Source: Daucus carota subsp. sativus (taxonomy: Eukaryota > Streptophyta > Magnoliopsida > Apiales > Apiaceae). From it: a stretch of 64,000 bases of DNA. The translations under genes and the position numbers were made by a program. Where the stretch lies: positions 11,110,779-11,174,778 of the forward strand of contig NC_030383.2 of NCBI RefSeq assembly GCF_001625215.2, given 5' to 3'. Shown in pieces: positions 12,911 through 23,768 of this stretch. How positions within the stretch are numbered: the first letter of the stretch is position 1; each line of letters opens with the position of its first letter. The notes below the pieces were generated by a model that had not been told where the DNA came from, did no database searches, and worked only from the letters and a program-made list of their open reading frames with translations.

Positions 12911-14407
12911 TTAAGTACTAGTAGAACGTTGGTTGATGCTGTCAATGACATCGTCGATGAACTGTGTGAGTGAAATGCGCGATGAGCCTCCCTCCACAAC
13001 AGCTTTTCTGCATAAGTCTTTCATTGTCACCACCTTGTTTCTCATCTGATCACCTTCTTTATTCATCAGACATCTTATACCGCTCTCTATTTCCTCGGCT
13101 GTCACAAGTTCTGATGATTTATCCGGAGCCAAATATTCTTGTCGATAATCCAACTTAATTTTTACCGCTAATCCCAACTCCTTCACCAACTGAAATGCAT
13201 TAGTTTGTTGCTCGGCAAAGATAGGCCAAGTAGCTATTGGCACACCGCACCATATACTCTCTAGCGTCGAGTTCCATCCACAATGTGACACAAATCCTCC
13301 AACCGCTGGATGGGAAAGGATTGTCATTTGCGGCGCCCATCCAATTATTTTTCCTATTCCAGATGTCCGCTCCAAGAATCCTTCTGGCAACACCTCATCG
13401 TAGTCCTCATAATCTTTTAGCAGTTCAGTCTTTTCCTTCTCTTGTGATGGACGTCGTAGAGACCATAAGAAACGCTGTCCACTGAGCTCTAACGCCCTTG
13501 CTATCTCCTTCACTTGCTTAGTATCAAAGCTTCCCATACTCCCGAAGCACAAGAAAACGACAGATGAACATGGCTGCTTGTCTAACCACCTCATAACAGC
13601 CTCATCAGAATCTTCACAATGGGATGTCTGCTCAACTTTCTTGAAATTAATTAAAGGCCCTAGATGGTAAACACGAGGCACGCTTTCATCCTCTTCAAGA
13701 GACCTAATAGCATAACTTTCGAGTTCCAGTACTGTATTGACTAGAATACCTCTGACCTGTCGTAATCTTCTGGCTATACTTATCATCATGGCGGATCCAC
13801 TCTCTGTCAGCATCACCGAAGGCAAAACCTTAGCAGGAACCAGGTTTGAGAAACACGGGACAGAGAGCTCAACATCAGAGTCCTTCAACTCAAAAATCTC
13901 CTGGTCTTTTTTATCTTTAAGATGTTGAGCATAAAAAATGAAGCCAAGAAAAGAAGCACTGGAAGTAAAGAACACATAGGCTGGCACATCAAACTCATTA
14001 GCCAAATCTATCATTTGAGTGCAAAACATGTCAAGCACAAATCCACCTAGCCTTGAATCCTCAGACCGATTCATAATCTGTCTAACCACGTCCATCACCT
14101 GAGCCCGCTGACTCGAGAGGAAGGCATCATGGAACGACATGCGCGGCAAAGCCATGAGCTTTGCCATAGCAGTGTCGTCTAAAGAAGGGATCTCTACAAA
14201 GTTTATGCGCTCTGGAGCATCATTCTGAAGGGTCTGAGTAATATCAGCAACACCGTAGTCGAAAGGCATCTTTATTATCAAAATGTTGATGGAGATTCGG
14301 TGATCTTGTCGAGCAAGCAGCTTGGCAAGCTCAACCGCAGATACTAGATGACCAACTCCAGGAGCTGGGACAAAGATCAACTCTGCTCTCATTGTTTTTA
14401 GTAACAA
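12911..14407 (-). CDS. UGT71-like UDP-glycosyltransferase 2 (intronless)
   Basis: Paralogue of its neighbours with the same architecture. The N-terminal acceptor half has the catalytic His in PAPGVGHL, and LGGFVLDMFCT carries the partner Asp. The PSPG box begins [16 protein letters not shown] and ends FAEQQ, with [10 protein letters not shown] in the middle. The open frame gives 498 aa from 14407. The conserved start MRAELIF at 14392 gives 493 aa and is preferred by comparison with the cluster. A TATTTAA candidate TATA lies at 14466-14472 on the minus strand. No stops or frameshifts, so probably functional. Acceptor unknown. Confidence 0.92.
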   Translation of the reverse strand: MLLKTMRAELIFVPAPGVGHLVSAVELAKLLARQDHRISINILIIKMPFDYGVADITQTLQNDAPERINFVEIPSLDDTAMAKLMALPRMSFHDAFLSSQRAQVMDVVRQIMNRSEDSRLGGFVLDMFCTQMIDLANEFDVPAYVFFTSSASFLGFIFYAQHLKDKKDQEIFELKDSDVELSVPCFSNLVPAKVLPSVMLTESGSAMMISIARRLRQVRGILVNTVLELESYAIRSLEEDESVPRVYHLGPLINFKKVEQTSHCEDSDEAVMRWLDKQPCSSVVFLCFGSMGSFDTKQVKEIARALELSGQRFLWSLRRPSQEKEKTELLKDYEDYDEVLPEGFLERTSGIGKIIGWAPQMTILSHPAVGGFVSHCGWNSTLESIWCGVPIATWPIFAEQQTNAFQLVKELGLAVKIKLDYRQEYLAPDKSSELVTAEEIESGIRCLMNKEGDQMRNKVVTMKDLCRKAVVEGGSSRISLTQFIDDVIDSINQRSTST

Positions 14408-15150
14408 AAATTAGCTGAGAAAAGGTCACAAATGACTATGTTTTGTAAATCAAACAAAAGTACCCTTAAATACTCTAGTTACAGAATACAAATCTAAACT
14501 TCATTCAAACCACGTGATCTTTTGTGATTAAAAAGTCATATTAGCTAGATTTCTTTAATATTATGCTTTGTGTGTTCAAATCGAATTTGTTGTCCTCCGC
14601 GGATAGCAATTCATGACTTGGTTGGATTCAAATTAATCCATGCATCCGGGGACGGATTAAAAATAGTTGATTGTCGGGCTAAAAAAATATTTTAATACAT
14701 AAAAAAATGATAAGTATGTTGAAACTACTTGAGTGTACGTGGCTAGCAAGGGTTGGATACCAGAGTTATTGGTCTTAGTTGGCTGGATTATAAAACCGAG
14801 TTGCCTGTGCAAAACCGGTCACATCTCAAAACAGGAGCATTATCATAACAGCTCAAAATTAATCCATGCATCAACTTAAAAAATATTTCACTTCCAGATC
14901 ATCTCTTATAGATTGCTACATGAATACATTGTATTACAGACATCAAAGTAACCGAAAATACTTTGTTCACTTATCACAGTGGATTTCCATAAAAGAAGGG
15001 ATACTAGAGAGTAAATTCAAGACCTGAGTCCACTCAAACTAGAAGGAACTAGTTAATATGTAGACTTCTTTTTATAACCCTGAGATAATCTTTTGTAGGA
15101 TTTTTCTTTGCTCCTTAGCTTAGAGATCTGGAAATATACTCATCATCGAT
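14408..15150. other. Intergenic spacer between UGT 2 and UGT 3
   Basis: Contains the promoter side of UGT 2 and the 3' side of UGT 3. AT-rich, with no protein-like frame and no clear transposon ends. Nothing else is recognised. Confidence 0.5.
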
Positions 15151-16668
15151 TCAGGTGGAAGCTCCTTCCTGGATGGTATCTATTACAGCCTCAAGAAACT
15201 GTCCAATGGAAGTATAAGACGAGCCACCCTCTTCGGTGGCTTTTCTGCATTGGTCTTTCATTTCCTTCATTTTACTCCTCACTTCACTGTCTCCATCCAT
15301 CAGGCATCTTATACCCCTCTCTATCTCTTCTGCTGTCACAATCGGGTCTGGTTCGTTGTTAAGCATATTGCCTTTTCTGTAGTCCATTTTGAGGTCCACC
15401 GCGATTCCCAGTTCCTTCACTAACTGGAATGCATTAATCTGTTGCTCAGAATACAGAGGCCACGTAGCCATTGGAACGCCACACCATATACTCTCTAACG
15501 TAGAGTTCCATCCACAATGGGATACAAATCCTCCGACAGATGGATGGGAAAGGATTGTCACCTGCGGTGCCCATCCAATCACCTTTCCAATTCCTGATGT
15601 CCGCGCCAAGAATCCCTCTGGGAGCACCTCACTGTAGTCCTCATAGTCTGTTGGCAGTTTCATTTTCTCTTTCTCTTGAGATGGACGTCTTAGAGACCAC
15701 AAGAAACGCTGTCCGCTGAGTTCCAGTGCTTGTGCTATCTCAGTCACTTGCTCGTTACTAAAGCTTCCCATGCTGCCAAAGCACAGGAACACTACAGAAA
15801 GAGGCGGTTGACAGTCCAACCAGCTAATAATGTCCTCTTCTGACTTCTTGTCATTGTTTGCTGCACCAGCATTCGTAAAATTGATTATAGGCCCGACGTG
15901 GTGAATCAGAGGGGCGTTTACATCGTCAGCAAGGGCCTTAATAGCACAAGCCTCCAGTTCCCACACTGTATTCACCAAAATAGCTTTGGCTTCTCTTAAC
16001 CTTCGCGCTATAGCTACGATGAAAGCAGACAACTCTTTAGTACGAAACACTGAAGGCAAAACCTTAACAGGTACCGGATTGATAAAACCAGGTACAGGGA
16101 GATCAGCATCTGTGTCTTTGCATTCAGAAATTTCCCTGCAGTTCTCATTTTCTTCAAGATTTTGAGTATAAAACATGAGCGAAAGAAAAGCAGCACCCGA
16201 AGTAAAGTACACATAAGCCGGGACATTAAATTCATTTGCCACCTCTATCATTGAGGTGCAGAACATATCAATAACAAACCCTCCTAGCTTACCAGAATCA
16301 GGCCCTTCCAGAATACTTTTCACGATGTTTTTAACCGGAGTCCTCTGGTGCTCAATGAAAGAGGTGAAGAACGACATGCGTGGCAAAGACATGAGCTCGG
16401 TCCTTGTGGCCTCATCTAAATCAGGGATGTCTACGAAGGATATGCGTTCAGGAGCCTCTCTCTTCAGGTTCTGAGTGAGTGCTTCTATGCCGGAGTCATA
16501 AGGAAGCTTCATTATCAAGATGCTGATGGAAATCCGTTCATCTCGACGAGCAAGGAGCTTGGCAACCTCGCCAGTAGATAACAGATGACCAACTCCAGGG
16601 GAAGGAACGAATATTAGCTCTGCTCTCACCATTTTTAGTACTAAAAATTGGTCGAAAGAGATAAGCAA
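15151..16668 (-). CDS. UGT71-like UDP-glycosyltransferase 3 (intronless)
   Basis: Third cluster member. The catalytic His lies in PSPGVGHL, the partner Asp in LGGFVIDMFCT, and the PSPG box runs from WAPQVTILSHPSVGGF to YSEQQ. It differs from its neighbours in the acceptor half (LPYDSGIEALTQNL, FIEHQRTPVKN) and has [11 protein letters not shown] where the others have [11 protein letters not shown]. This suggests an older split and perhaps a different acceptor. The open frame gives 505 aa, but the cluster-wide start MVRAELIF at 16632 gives 493 aa and is preferred. Intact. Confidence 0.92.
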   Translation of the reverse strand: MLISFDQFLVLKMVRAELIFVPSPGVGHLLSTGEVAKLLARRDERISISILIMKLPYDSGIEALTQNLKREAPERISFVDIPDLDEATRTELMSLPRMSFFTSFIEHQRTPVKNIVKSILEGPDSGKLGGFVIDMFCTSMIEVANEFNVPAYVYFTSGAAFLSLMFYTQNLEENENCREISECKDTDADLPVPGFINPVPVKVLPSVFRTKELSAFIVAIARRLREAKAILVNTVWELEACAIKALADDVNAPLIHHVGPIINFTNAGAANNDKKSEEDIISWLDCQPPLSVVFLCFGSMGSFSNEQVTEIAQALELSGQRFLWSLRRPSQEKEKMKLPTDYEDYSEVLPEGFLARTSGIGKVIGWAPQVTILSHPSVGGFVSHCGWNSTLESIWCGVPMATWPLYSEQQINAFQLVKELGIAVDLKMDYRKGNMLNNEPDPIVTAEEIERGIRCLMDGDSEVRSKMKEMKDQCRKATEEGGSSYTSIGQFLEAVIDTIQEGAST

Positions 16669-17980
16669 TTACTAGATTTCCTGCAATAATGCTATACCAG
16701 ACTCACCAAATGTTTGTGGACATTATAAGAAGAGCTACAGATATGTAGGATAGGTAAAAAGCATGTGTATGTAGAATATACAAGCACTTGAATAGGACAC
16801 AATGGCCCATGTAAACCACTTCTTTGTGAGACTACCCAGTTCACCTTGAAGATATTGTGCGGATACAAATTTTCATGAATTATTATGCTATATATCATAG
16901 CACCGGGGCTTGAAATTCACGGGTGTTGGCTCCATGATCACAATATCTATTAGTAATGCTCAGAATATCAAAAAATAATCTCAAATATAATTTATTAACG
17001 CTATATCAAAAGAATAGTATTTTGTTAGGGTTAAAAGAGAACACTACTTCGTATAGTGTTTGGGGTTAAAATAACTCAACGTCACATGATCTAGCATTTT
17101 TTTCCAAAATTAATCTGGGGCCTTTTCTCGAAATTCACGTACTCAAATCTGCCCCCAGATCCTATGTATATATATCCGGATATTGATGATTCAAAAATTT
17201 TGAAGACTTAATTGTCGGGGCCTTAAGCGTAGAAGATTCTGCTAATCTTCTTGCTCTTGCAGCCCTTCTTTCATTATCATGTTAGACACATGACACATCA
17301 CAGATGACAATACAAATGATACATCATACTCTAGATGACACTACAAATGATACATCATACTCTAGATGACAATACATAAGCTGAAAAACACTGCAGAAAC
17401 AAAATCCACTACTAACCACAGTTAAACCTGGATATATGATCATTGATACTTTAGTGTACTCAAATTAGACGCGTTAACATGTTTAGCACGCATGAGAGAT
17501 GACCATGTAGAGTTCGGAACTGGTCATTCATCAGTTACAAAATTTCATCACTTATTATGTAGGGGACGTTTTACTCAACAAACTTAGCTCTGGAGTTTGA
17601 ACTACAGCAACCAATTTAGTAATTTTGTGATGCAGGTATTGACATTTGACCCCAGGTGAGATCACTGAACCAATTTCCAAAGATCTGACAAGAATACGTC
17701 GCAACATGAGTTTTATACTTTTATTTTATATAAGCAAATCTTATGAACAAATAGAAAATAACGTGACTACTGGGATTAAACACATATCAAACTACAACCA
17801 TAATAAAACTGCAAGTCACCGCAACCATGAGGTCAAGTATTAACGACAACAAGTACTTCTGGAGGCCTTTGTGAAGTACCAAATGATACTATTCTGCAAT
17901 TCCCCGGGCTTACTTGGACAACTGACACCTGAAAACATAGTTTCATGTGTTCCAGTCTTTTGTTTCACTTATTTGTTTGC
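16669..17980. other. Intergenic spacer with a short tandem repeat
   Basis: A 31-bp unit starting AGATGACA is repeated about 2.4 times at 17302-17375; later copies start at 17333 and 17364. The rest is AT-rich without a protein-like frame. Confidence 0.6.
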
Positions 17981-19895
17981 TTAATTGATGTTATCAATGA
18001 CTTCCTCGATGAACTGCCCGAGTGAACTATACGATGAGCCACCCTCATTGTTTGCTTTTCTGCATAAGTCTTTCATTGCTTTCACCTTGTTTCTCATTTC
18101 ACTTCCCGCATTCATCAGACGCCTTATGCCAAGTTCTATCTCTTGTGCTGTCACAGTTGGTGATACATCTCCAATTAAATCTTTCCTGTAATCCAACGTA
18201 ATTTCAACTGCCAATCCCAGCTCCTTCACCAACTGAAATGCATTGGTTTGCTGCTCAGCGTAAATTGGCCAAGTAGCTATTGGCACACCACACCATACGC
18301 TCTCTAGCGTCGAGTTCCAACCACAATGAGACACAAATCCTCCTACTGCTGGATGGGAAAGGATTGTCATCTGTGGCGCCCATCCAATAACCTTTCCTCT
18401 TCCTGATGTCCGCTCCAAGAAACCTTCTGGCAACACCTCATTGTAATCCTCATAATCTTTTGGCAGATCCCTTTTTTCCTTAGTTTGAGACGGGCATCGT
18501 AGAGACCACAAGAAATGGTGTCCGCTGAGCTCCAATGCACATGCTATCTCCTTTACTTGCTCGATATCAAAGCTTCCCTTACTCCCGAAGCACAAAAATA
18601 CTACAGATGTGCATGCTATGTTACCCGGACTCTCCATTTTTGTGCCTATACCCGTGTCCGCCGGATATGACATGGGTGTGGATATGGGATCTGTGTCGGA
18701 TCCTTCTTATTACAACCGGACACCTCACCTTGTAACATTCCAGGTCAAAATGAAAACTTAGGTCTTGTTTCAACCTGTTTATAGAGATCAAGATCCATGA
18801 ATGACTTGTTTCTATGTTGTTTTATTGATTTTATGCTTCAATTTTCAGCGTATGTCATTTATGTGCAGTAGACACTATTTTTATGAATGTACCATAAATC
18901 AGGGTATATAAAGTTTTACTTGCGTGGAGCTTAAGTATCAAGTCCCCGTACCCGAGTCTAATTCCGGATCCATGTCCACGAATCCTAATTATCCTAAAAC
19001 TACGAATCTGACTCTTGGATCTGTACCCGTGTCCGATACCCATACCCGTGTCTGGGTAACTTAGTGTGCATGGTTGCCTGTCCAACCAGCTCATTATGGC
19101 CTCATTGGATATTTTGTTTTGGGATGTTGGCTGGCCTATTTCAGAATTTATTAAAGGACCTACATGGTAAATAACAGGTGTGTTCCCATCCTCTTCAAGG
19201 GCCTTGATAGCACGAGCTTCCAGCTCCAAAACTGTGTTGAGAAAAATAGCTTTGGTCTTCCGTAGCCTTCTGGCTATAGTTCTCATCAAGGCAGATCCAG
19301 CCTCGTCTAGAATTACTGCAGGCAGACCCTTAGCAGGAACCAGATTTGAGAAACCTGGAACAGAGAGCTCAATATCCAAGTTCTTGAACCCTGAAATTTC
19401 CAGGTTTTTGCTGTCTTTGAGATCTTGAGCATAAAACGCGATATTAAGATAAGCAGCACTAGAAGTGAAGAATACATAAGCCGGAACATTGAAGTCATTA
19501 GCTACTTCTATCATGGGGGTAGTAAACAAATCAAGTACAAATCCACCAAGCTTGGAAGTCTCAGACTGCTTCAAAATTGCTGTAACTATATCTCTCACCA
19601 CTGTTCGTTGATTTGAGACGAAGGCTTCATGGAATGATGTGAGTGGTAGAGCCTTAAGCTCTGCCATAGTAGTCTCATCTGGAGCAGGAATGTCCACAAA
19701 GTCTATGCGCTCAGGAACATCTTTCTTAAGCTTCTGAGTGAAGCCAGCAAACCCAGTGTCATAAGGCATCTTCTGTATCAGGATTCTGACTGAGATTCGT
19801 TCATCACGACCAACAAGCAGCTTTGCAAGTTCTGCTGTAGCTACTAGATGACCAACTTCAGGAACTGGCATAAAGATCAACTCCACTCTCATCAT
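17981..19895 (-). pseudogene. UGT71-like glycosyltransferase 4, split by a MITE insertion
   Basis: The N-terminal half reads from 19895 (or 19892, MRVELIF) to WLDRQPC near 19073. It then runs into foreign sequence and stops at 18855. The C-terminal half resumes at [14 protein letters not shown] near 18607 and continues to the normal end at 17981, including an intact PSPG box ([16 protein letters not shown] to YAEQQ). Between them is a 449-bp element plus its 8-bp duplication, 457 bases in all, which is not a multiple of three. Without it the gene would read through in frame. It is the closest relative of UGT 5, sharing LIQKMPYDTG and the ending VIDNIN. A full-length enzyme is very unlikely. 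A truncated acceptor-half protein could still be made. Confidence 0.9.
18616..19064. mobile_element. 449-bp MITE inside UGT 4, with 17-bp TIRs and 8-bp TSD
   Basis: The ends read CTATGTTACCCGGACTC (plus strand, from 18616) and CTAAGTTACCCAGACAC (minus strand, from 19064), matching at 14 of 17 positions. The direct duplication TGTGCATG flanks it at 18608-18615 and 19065-19072. The interior has several CCCGTGTCCG-like words and no coding capacity. TSD length fits hAT (8 bp) or, with one mismatch, Mutator (9 bp), so the superfamily is uncertain. Confidence 0.88.
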
Positions 19896-20868
19896 TTTTA
19901 GTGATAAAAATTTTCACCTAAAAAGGTTAACTACTTTCGAATGAAGAGTGAGTCTAGTGCAGACTTGTATGGTGCAAATTATATACCAAACACTATAAGA
20001 CTCGTCTCATTTTGTTGTTTAGTTTATGAAGAGGCGATGTCCACTTCTGACATATTATATTGCAGGCCATTTCAATGTGTTAGCATTTAGCGCACATACC
20101 TTGACAGTATACGAGCTTTTGATTGTTACAGATATTAGTATATATCAACCAAAAATTGAGATGATTGTGGTCTGCGTTTTGGCATGTTTTGATGGAAGGT
20201 TCCTGAAAATTTAAGAATGCAGTATCGCTTGTTGAAGCTTGTGCTCATATCTGTGCTACTCGCATATTGAACCATATCTCTGCATTGTTATGGTTTACAG
20301 TACTCAGTGCAGTTGATGCACAGAGTCTAGTAACAAGATTACTTGATAATCAACCTTAATTATACCTTGTTTGTCAGATCACTGAGTTACTATCACTGTT
20401 TATCAAATTTTATGAGGCACTTCTATAATTTTGTAAAGTTTAGAATGAGTAAAGTGTCTCTCGTGCATCTTACTAGATCCACCGATACTAATACATAATA
20501 ATATTTGGGAAACAAAGCAGGGCCGATGAATAACAGATTCTTTACTCCTGCACAGGCTGCACTTTGCTCTTGTAAATAAGGCACGTGACATAATTGTGTC
20601 AAATGTCAGAGATATAAACTACAATAACTGTGGCTTTAGTTGTCAGAAAGATGCGACACTTGTATTATTATACGCAGGTTGAATTGAAATGATAGAAACT
20701 TCTAAAAACAAGATTAGATGAGCTGAAATATAAAAAAAAGGCAATAACATGACTCGGGGATTGAACACATACGAAAGCACAACCAAATTGAAGTATTAAA
20801 CTACTAATCACCTCAACTATGAGGTCATGTATTAACAACAAATACTTTTGTAGGCCCTTTGTAATTTA
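19896..20868. other. Intergenic spacer; promoter of UGT 4
   Basis: A minus-strand TATATAA at 19979-19985 lies about 85 bases before the UGT 4 start. It sits in a GTATATAATTTGCACCATAC context shared with UGT 5. Otherwise no gene or repeat recognised. Confidence 0.5.
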
Positions 20869-22326
20869 TTAGTTGATGTTATCAATGACTTCCTGGATGA
20901 ACTGCCCGACTGAGCTGTAGGATGAGCCACCCTCATCCAAGGCCTTTCTGCATACATCTTTCATTGTTTTCACCTTGTTTCTCATTTCGCCTTCTCCATT
21001 CATCAGACGCCTTATGCCAACTTCTATCTCTTCTGCTGTCACAACTGGTGACACATCTCCAATAACATCTTTCCGATAATCCAACTTGATTTCCACTGCC
21101 AAGCCCAGCTCCTTCACCAGCTGAAATGCATTAGTCTGCTGCTCAGCGTAAATAGGCCAAGTGGCTATTGGCACACCGCACCATATACTCTCTAGCGTCG
21201 AGTTCCATCCACAATGCGACACAAATCCTCCTACTGCTGGATGGGAAAGGATTGCCACCTGTGGAGCCCATCCAATAACTTTTCCTATCCCTGATGTCCT
21301 CTCCAAGAATCCTTCTGGCAACACCCCATTGTAGTCCTCATAATCTTTTGGCATCTCCCTTTTCTCTGTATTTTCAGATGGGCGTCGTAGAGACCACAAG
21401 AAACGTTGTCCACTGAGCTCCAAGGCGCATGCTATCTCCTTTACTTGCTCAATATCAAAGCTTCCCTTACTCCCAAAGCACAAAAATACCACAGATGAAC
21501 ATGGTTGCCTGTCCAACCAATTAATAATATCCTCATTGGATTTTTTCTTCTGGGATGTTGGCTCACCTTTTTCGGAATTGATCAAAGGTCCAACATGGTA
21601 TATAAGAGGTGTGTTACTATCATCTATAAGGGACTTAATAGCATGAGCTTCCAGTTCCAGAACTGTATTAACAAAAATAGCTTTAGTCTTCCGTAACCTC
21701 CTGGCTATACTTGTCATCATGTCAGATCCACCCTTGTCTAGAATCACCGAAGGCAAGCCCTTGGCAGGAACCAGATTTGAAAACCCCGGAACAGAGAGCT
21801 CAATATCTGAGTCCTTGTAGTCCGAAATCTCCAGGTTTTTGTTGTCCTTCAGATCCTGAGCATAAAACATAACATTAAGAAAAGCAGCACTAGAAGTGAA
21901 GAACACATAAGCCGGAACATTGAAGTCATTAGCCACTTCTATCATGGGAGTGACAAACATGTCAAGAACAAATCCACCTAGCTTAGAACTCTCTGACCGC
22001 TTCAATATCTCTGTAACCAAATCTCTCACCACGGTCCTCTGATGCGAGACAAAGGCTTCATGGAAAGCTGTCCGTGACAGGGACCTAAGCTCTGTCATAG
22101 TGGCCTCACTCGGAGCAGGAATGTCTACAAAGGCCATGCGGTCAGGATCATCTTTCTTGAGCTTCTCGACGAATGCAGCAGTGCCAGTGTCATAAGGCAT
22201 CTTTTGTATCAGAATGCTGAAGGAGATTCGTTCATCACGACGAACGAGCAGCTTTGCAAGCTCTACTGCAGCTACCAGATGACCAACTTCAGGTGCTGGC
22301 ACAAAAATTAACTCTACTCTCGTCAT
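20869..22326 (-). CDS. UGT71-like UDP-glycosyltransferase 5 (intronless, 485 aa)
   Basis: Intact paralogue that starts MTRVELIFVPAPEVGHL (catalytic His in the GHL) and carries LGGFVLDMFVT for the partner Asp. The PSPG box runs from [16 protein letters not shown] to YAEQQ. It ends VIDNIN, the same as the disrupted UGT 4, so the two are recent tandem duplicates. Only one good start exists, which supports the shorter start chosen for the other members. Expected to glucosylate a small hydroxylated metabolite; the acceptor cannot be read from sequence. Confidence 0.93.
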   Translation of the reverse strand: MTRVELIFVPAPEVGHLVAAVELAKLLVRRDERISFSILIQKMPYDTGTAAFVEKLKKDDPDRMAFVDIPAPSEATMTELRSLSRTAFHEAFVSHQRTVVRDLVTEILKRSESSKLGGFVLDMFVTPMIEVANDFNVPAYVFFTSSAAFLNVMFYAQDLKDNKNLEISDYKDSDIELSVPGFSNLVPAKGLPSVILDKGGSDMMTSIARRLRKTKAIFVNTVLELEAHAIKSLIDDSNTPLIYHVGPLINSEKGEPTSQKKKSNEDIINWLDRQPCSSVVFLCFGSKGSFDIEQVKEIACALELSGQRFLWSLRRPSENTEKREMPKDYEDYNGVLPEGFLERTSGIGKVIGWAPQVAILSHPAVGGFVSHCGWNSTLESIWCGVPIATWPIYAEQQTNAFQLVKELGLAVEIKLDYRKDVIGDVSPVVTAEEIEVGIRRLMNGEGEMRNKVKTMKDVCRKALDEGGSSYSSVGQFIQEVIDNIN

Positions 22327-22410
22327 GTTACTGATTAATATGTGCAGGAAAAAGTGTCAAAACTGATTTCAAAGGAAGAGTGAGCTTTAGTGCAAGCTGG
22401 TATAGTGCAA

Positions 22411-22416
22411 TTTATA
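22411..22416 (-). promoter_or_regulatory. Probable TATA box of UGT 5
   Basis: Minus-strand TATAAATTGCACTATACC lies ~85 bases before the ATG at 22326. The same word order occurs before UGT 4 (TATATAATTTGCACCATAC). Conservation in the two duplicates supports a core promoter. Confidence 0.45.
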
Positions 22417-22745
22417 CACCAATCATCACAAAACTTGTCTAAATTTTCTTGTTTTGTTTATGAAGAGGCAAAGTCCACTTTCCCTCGAGTATTATATTGG
22501 ATTCTTTTTTAGTATCATAATGGAATAATGGATGCAATTTATATCCTTGTAGCACACGTATCTTGACTATATCTGAGGTTACGAAAGCACATACACATAC
22601 TTGATTGTTATCTGTGTTTCGACATGATCTAAAGGAAGGTTACTAGGAAATTTCGCATATAAAGAATGATGTGCTCTGTGCTAATGACATATTGACCATT
22701 TATGTGCAGGGTTAAATATTATTTGAAGTTCAAGCACTAATAATA

Positions 22746-22772
22746 CTAGCCTTTAACCCGTGCGAAGCACGG
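22746..22772 (-). mobile_element. Possible Helitron 3' terminus
   Basis: On the minus strand a perfect hairpin, CCGTGC TTC GCACGG (22772-22758), is followed eight bases later by CTAG and then T. That is the layout of a Helitron 3' end inserted between A and T. The element would extend to the right. No 5' TC end or Rep/helicase gene was identified, so only the terminus is called. Confidence 0.4.
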
Positions 22773-23384
22773 ACGCGTATAGAATTCGTAATTTATTAAT
22801 TATAATTTAAATTTTAACATCATCTTATTAGTAGTATTAATGAATTAGATTTTAACCGGATTATATTTATCAATTGATTACATTTTTAGGACGACTACGA
22901 ATTATACCAATATCGGTTTATTATAATATAGTATATAAATAATATATAAATTATATCTAAAAGAATAATGGTGGAGTTTTTTATCTTGTATTACATCACA
23001 AGTGTTTGTAATTTGAACGATATAAAACTCTTTAATATTGTAAGAGTAAAAGAAGTTTACATGTGACAGACTTGTAGTTATAAAAGAGATGACCAAACCA
23101 AAATTTTGTACGACTACCAATTAAACCTATGTTGGCTTATTATATTATAGTATAGATTATAAAAATATTATTTATAGAGTTTTAGTGTTTTACACATATT
23201 TAGATGCTAGTACAACCAAATAAAAAGTTATGATTTCTAATATTTATATTTAGATTTATCAAGTTTATTTATTATTTACTTTTAATTAAAACAAAAAATA
23301 TAAGTATATAATAACTATATGATTCAAGAATAATGTGTAGACTGCTTTTTCTTTACATTTATTCTTGTCACCCCTTTTCATCAT
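22773..23384. other. AT-rich spacer before the MULE
   Basis: No coding sequence. Possibly the body of the putative Helitron remnant. Two loosely similar passages contain ACGACTAC and TATTATARTATA, near 22890 and 23108. Confidence 0.35.
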
Positions 23385-23393
23385 ATTTCCATC

Positions 23394-23464
23394 GGGTTAA
23401 ATGGCTTAAACATAATTGAACTCATAACTAACTTGCAAGTGGGTCACTGAACTGAAAAAGCTTG
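23394..23464 (+). repeat. Left terminal inverted repeat of the MULE
   Basis: 71 bases, with its partner at about 28009-28079 on the minus strand. It is probably both the transposase binding site and part of the promoter of the plus-strand gene, whose ATG lies 375 bases inside. Confidence 0.9.
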
Positions 23465-23768
23465 CGATCGCCTAATAGAAGTTTTTATAACTTGAAATCG
23501 ACTGACTACACACAATATTAATTGCATGTCTGTTAAATAGGGTTGACTTTTAGCGGAGCCCCGTTAATTTCTGCCACATGTACCGCCACGTGTTAAAAAT
23601 GACCCGAAAAGCCAATTACCCGATCCACCGATATAACCCACCTTTCAAAACCCGATCCATTCCTATAACCTAACCCGATACATATATCGGGTTATATCAT
23701 ATCATCATATCAAAATCGATTAACACCACTGCTGCGATTCAGGGAGACATACCGGCGACTCTGTGAGA

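Noticed and set aside
11652-13928. Small open frames within the UGT genes in other frames
   Set aside because: Frame shadows; composition follows the GT coding sequence.
18616-19064. The insert in UGT 4 as an ordinary intron
   Set aside because: It has inverted ends and a target duplication. The ends are not GT-AG at the protein junction, and all other cluster members are intronless.
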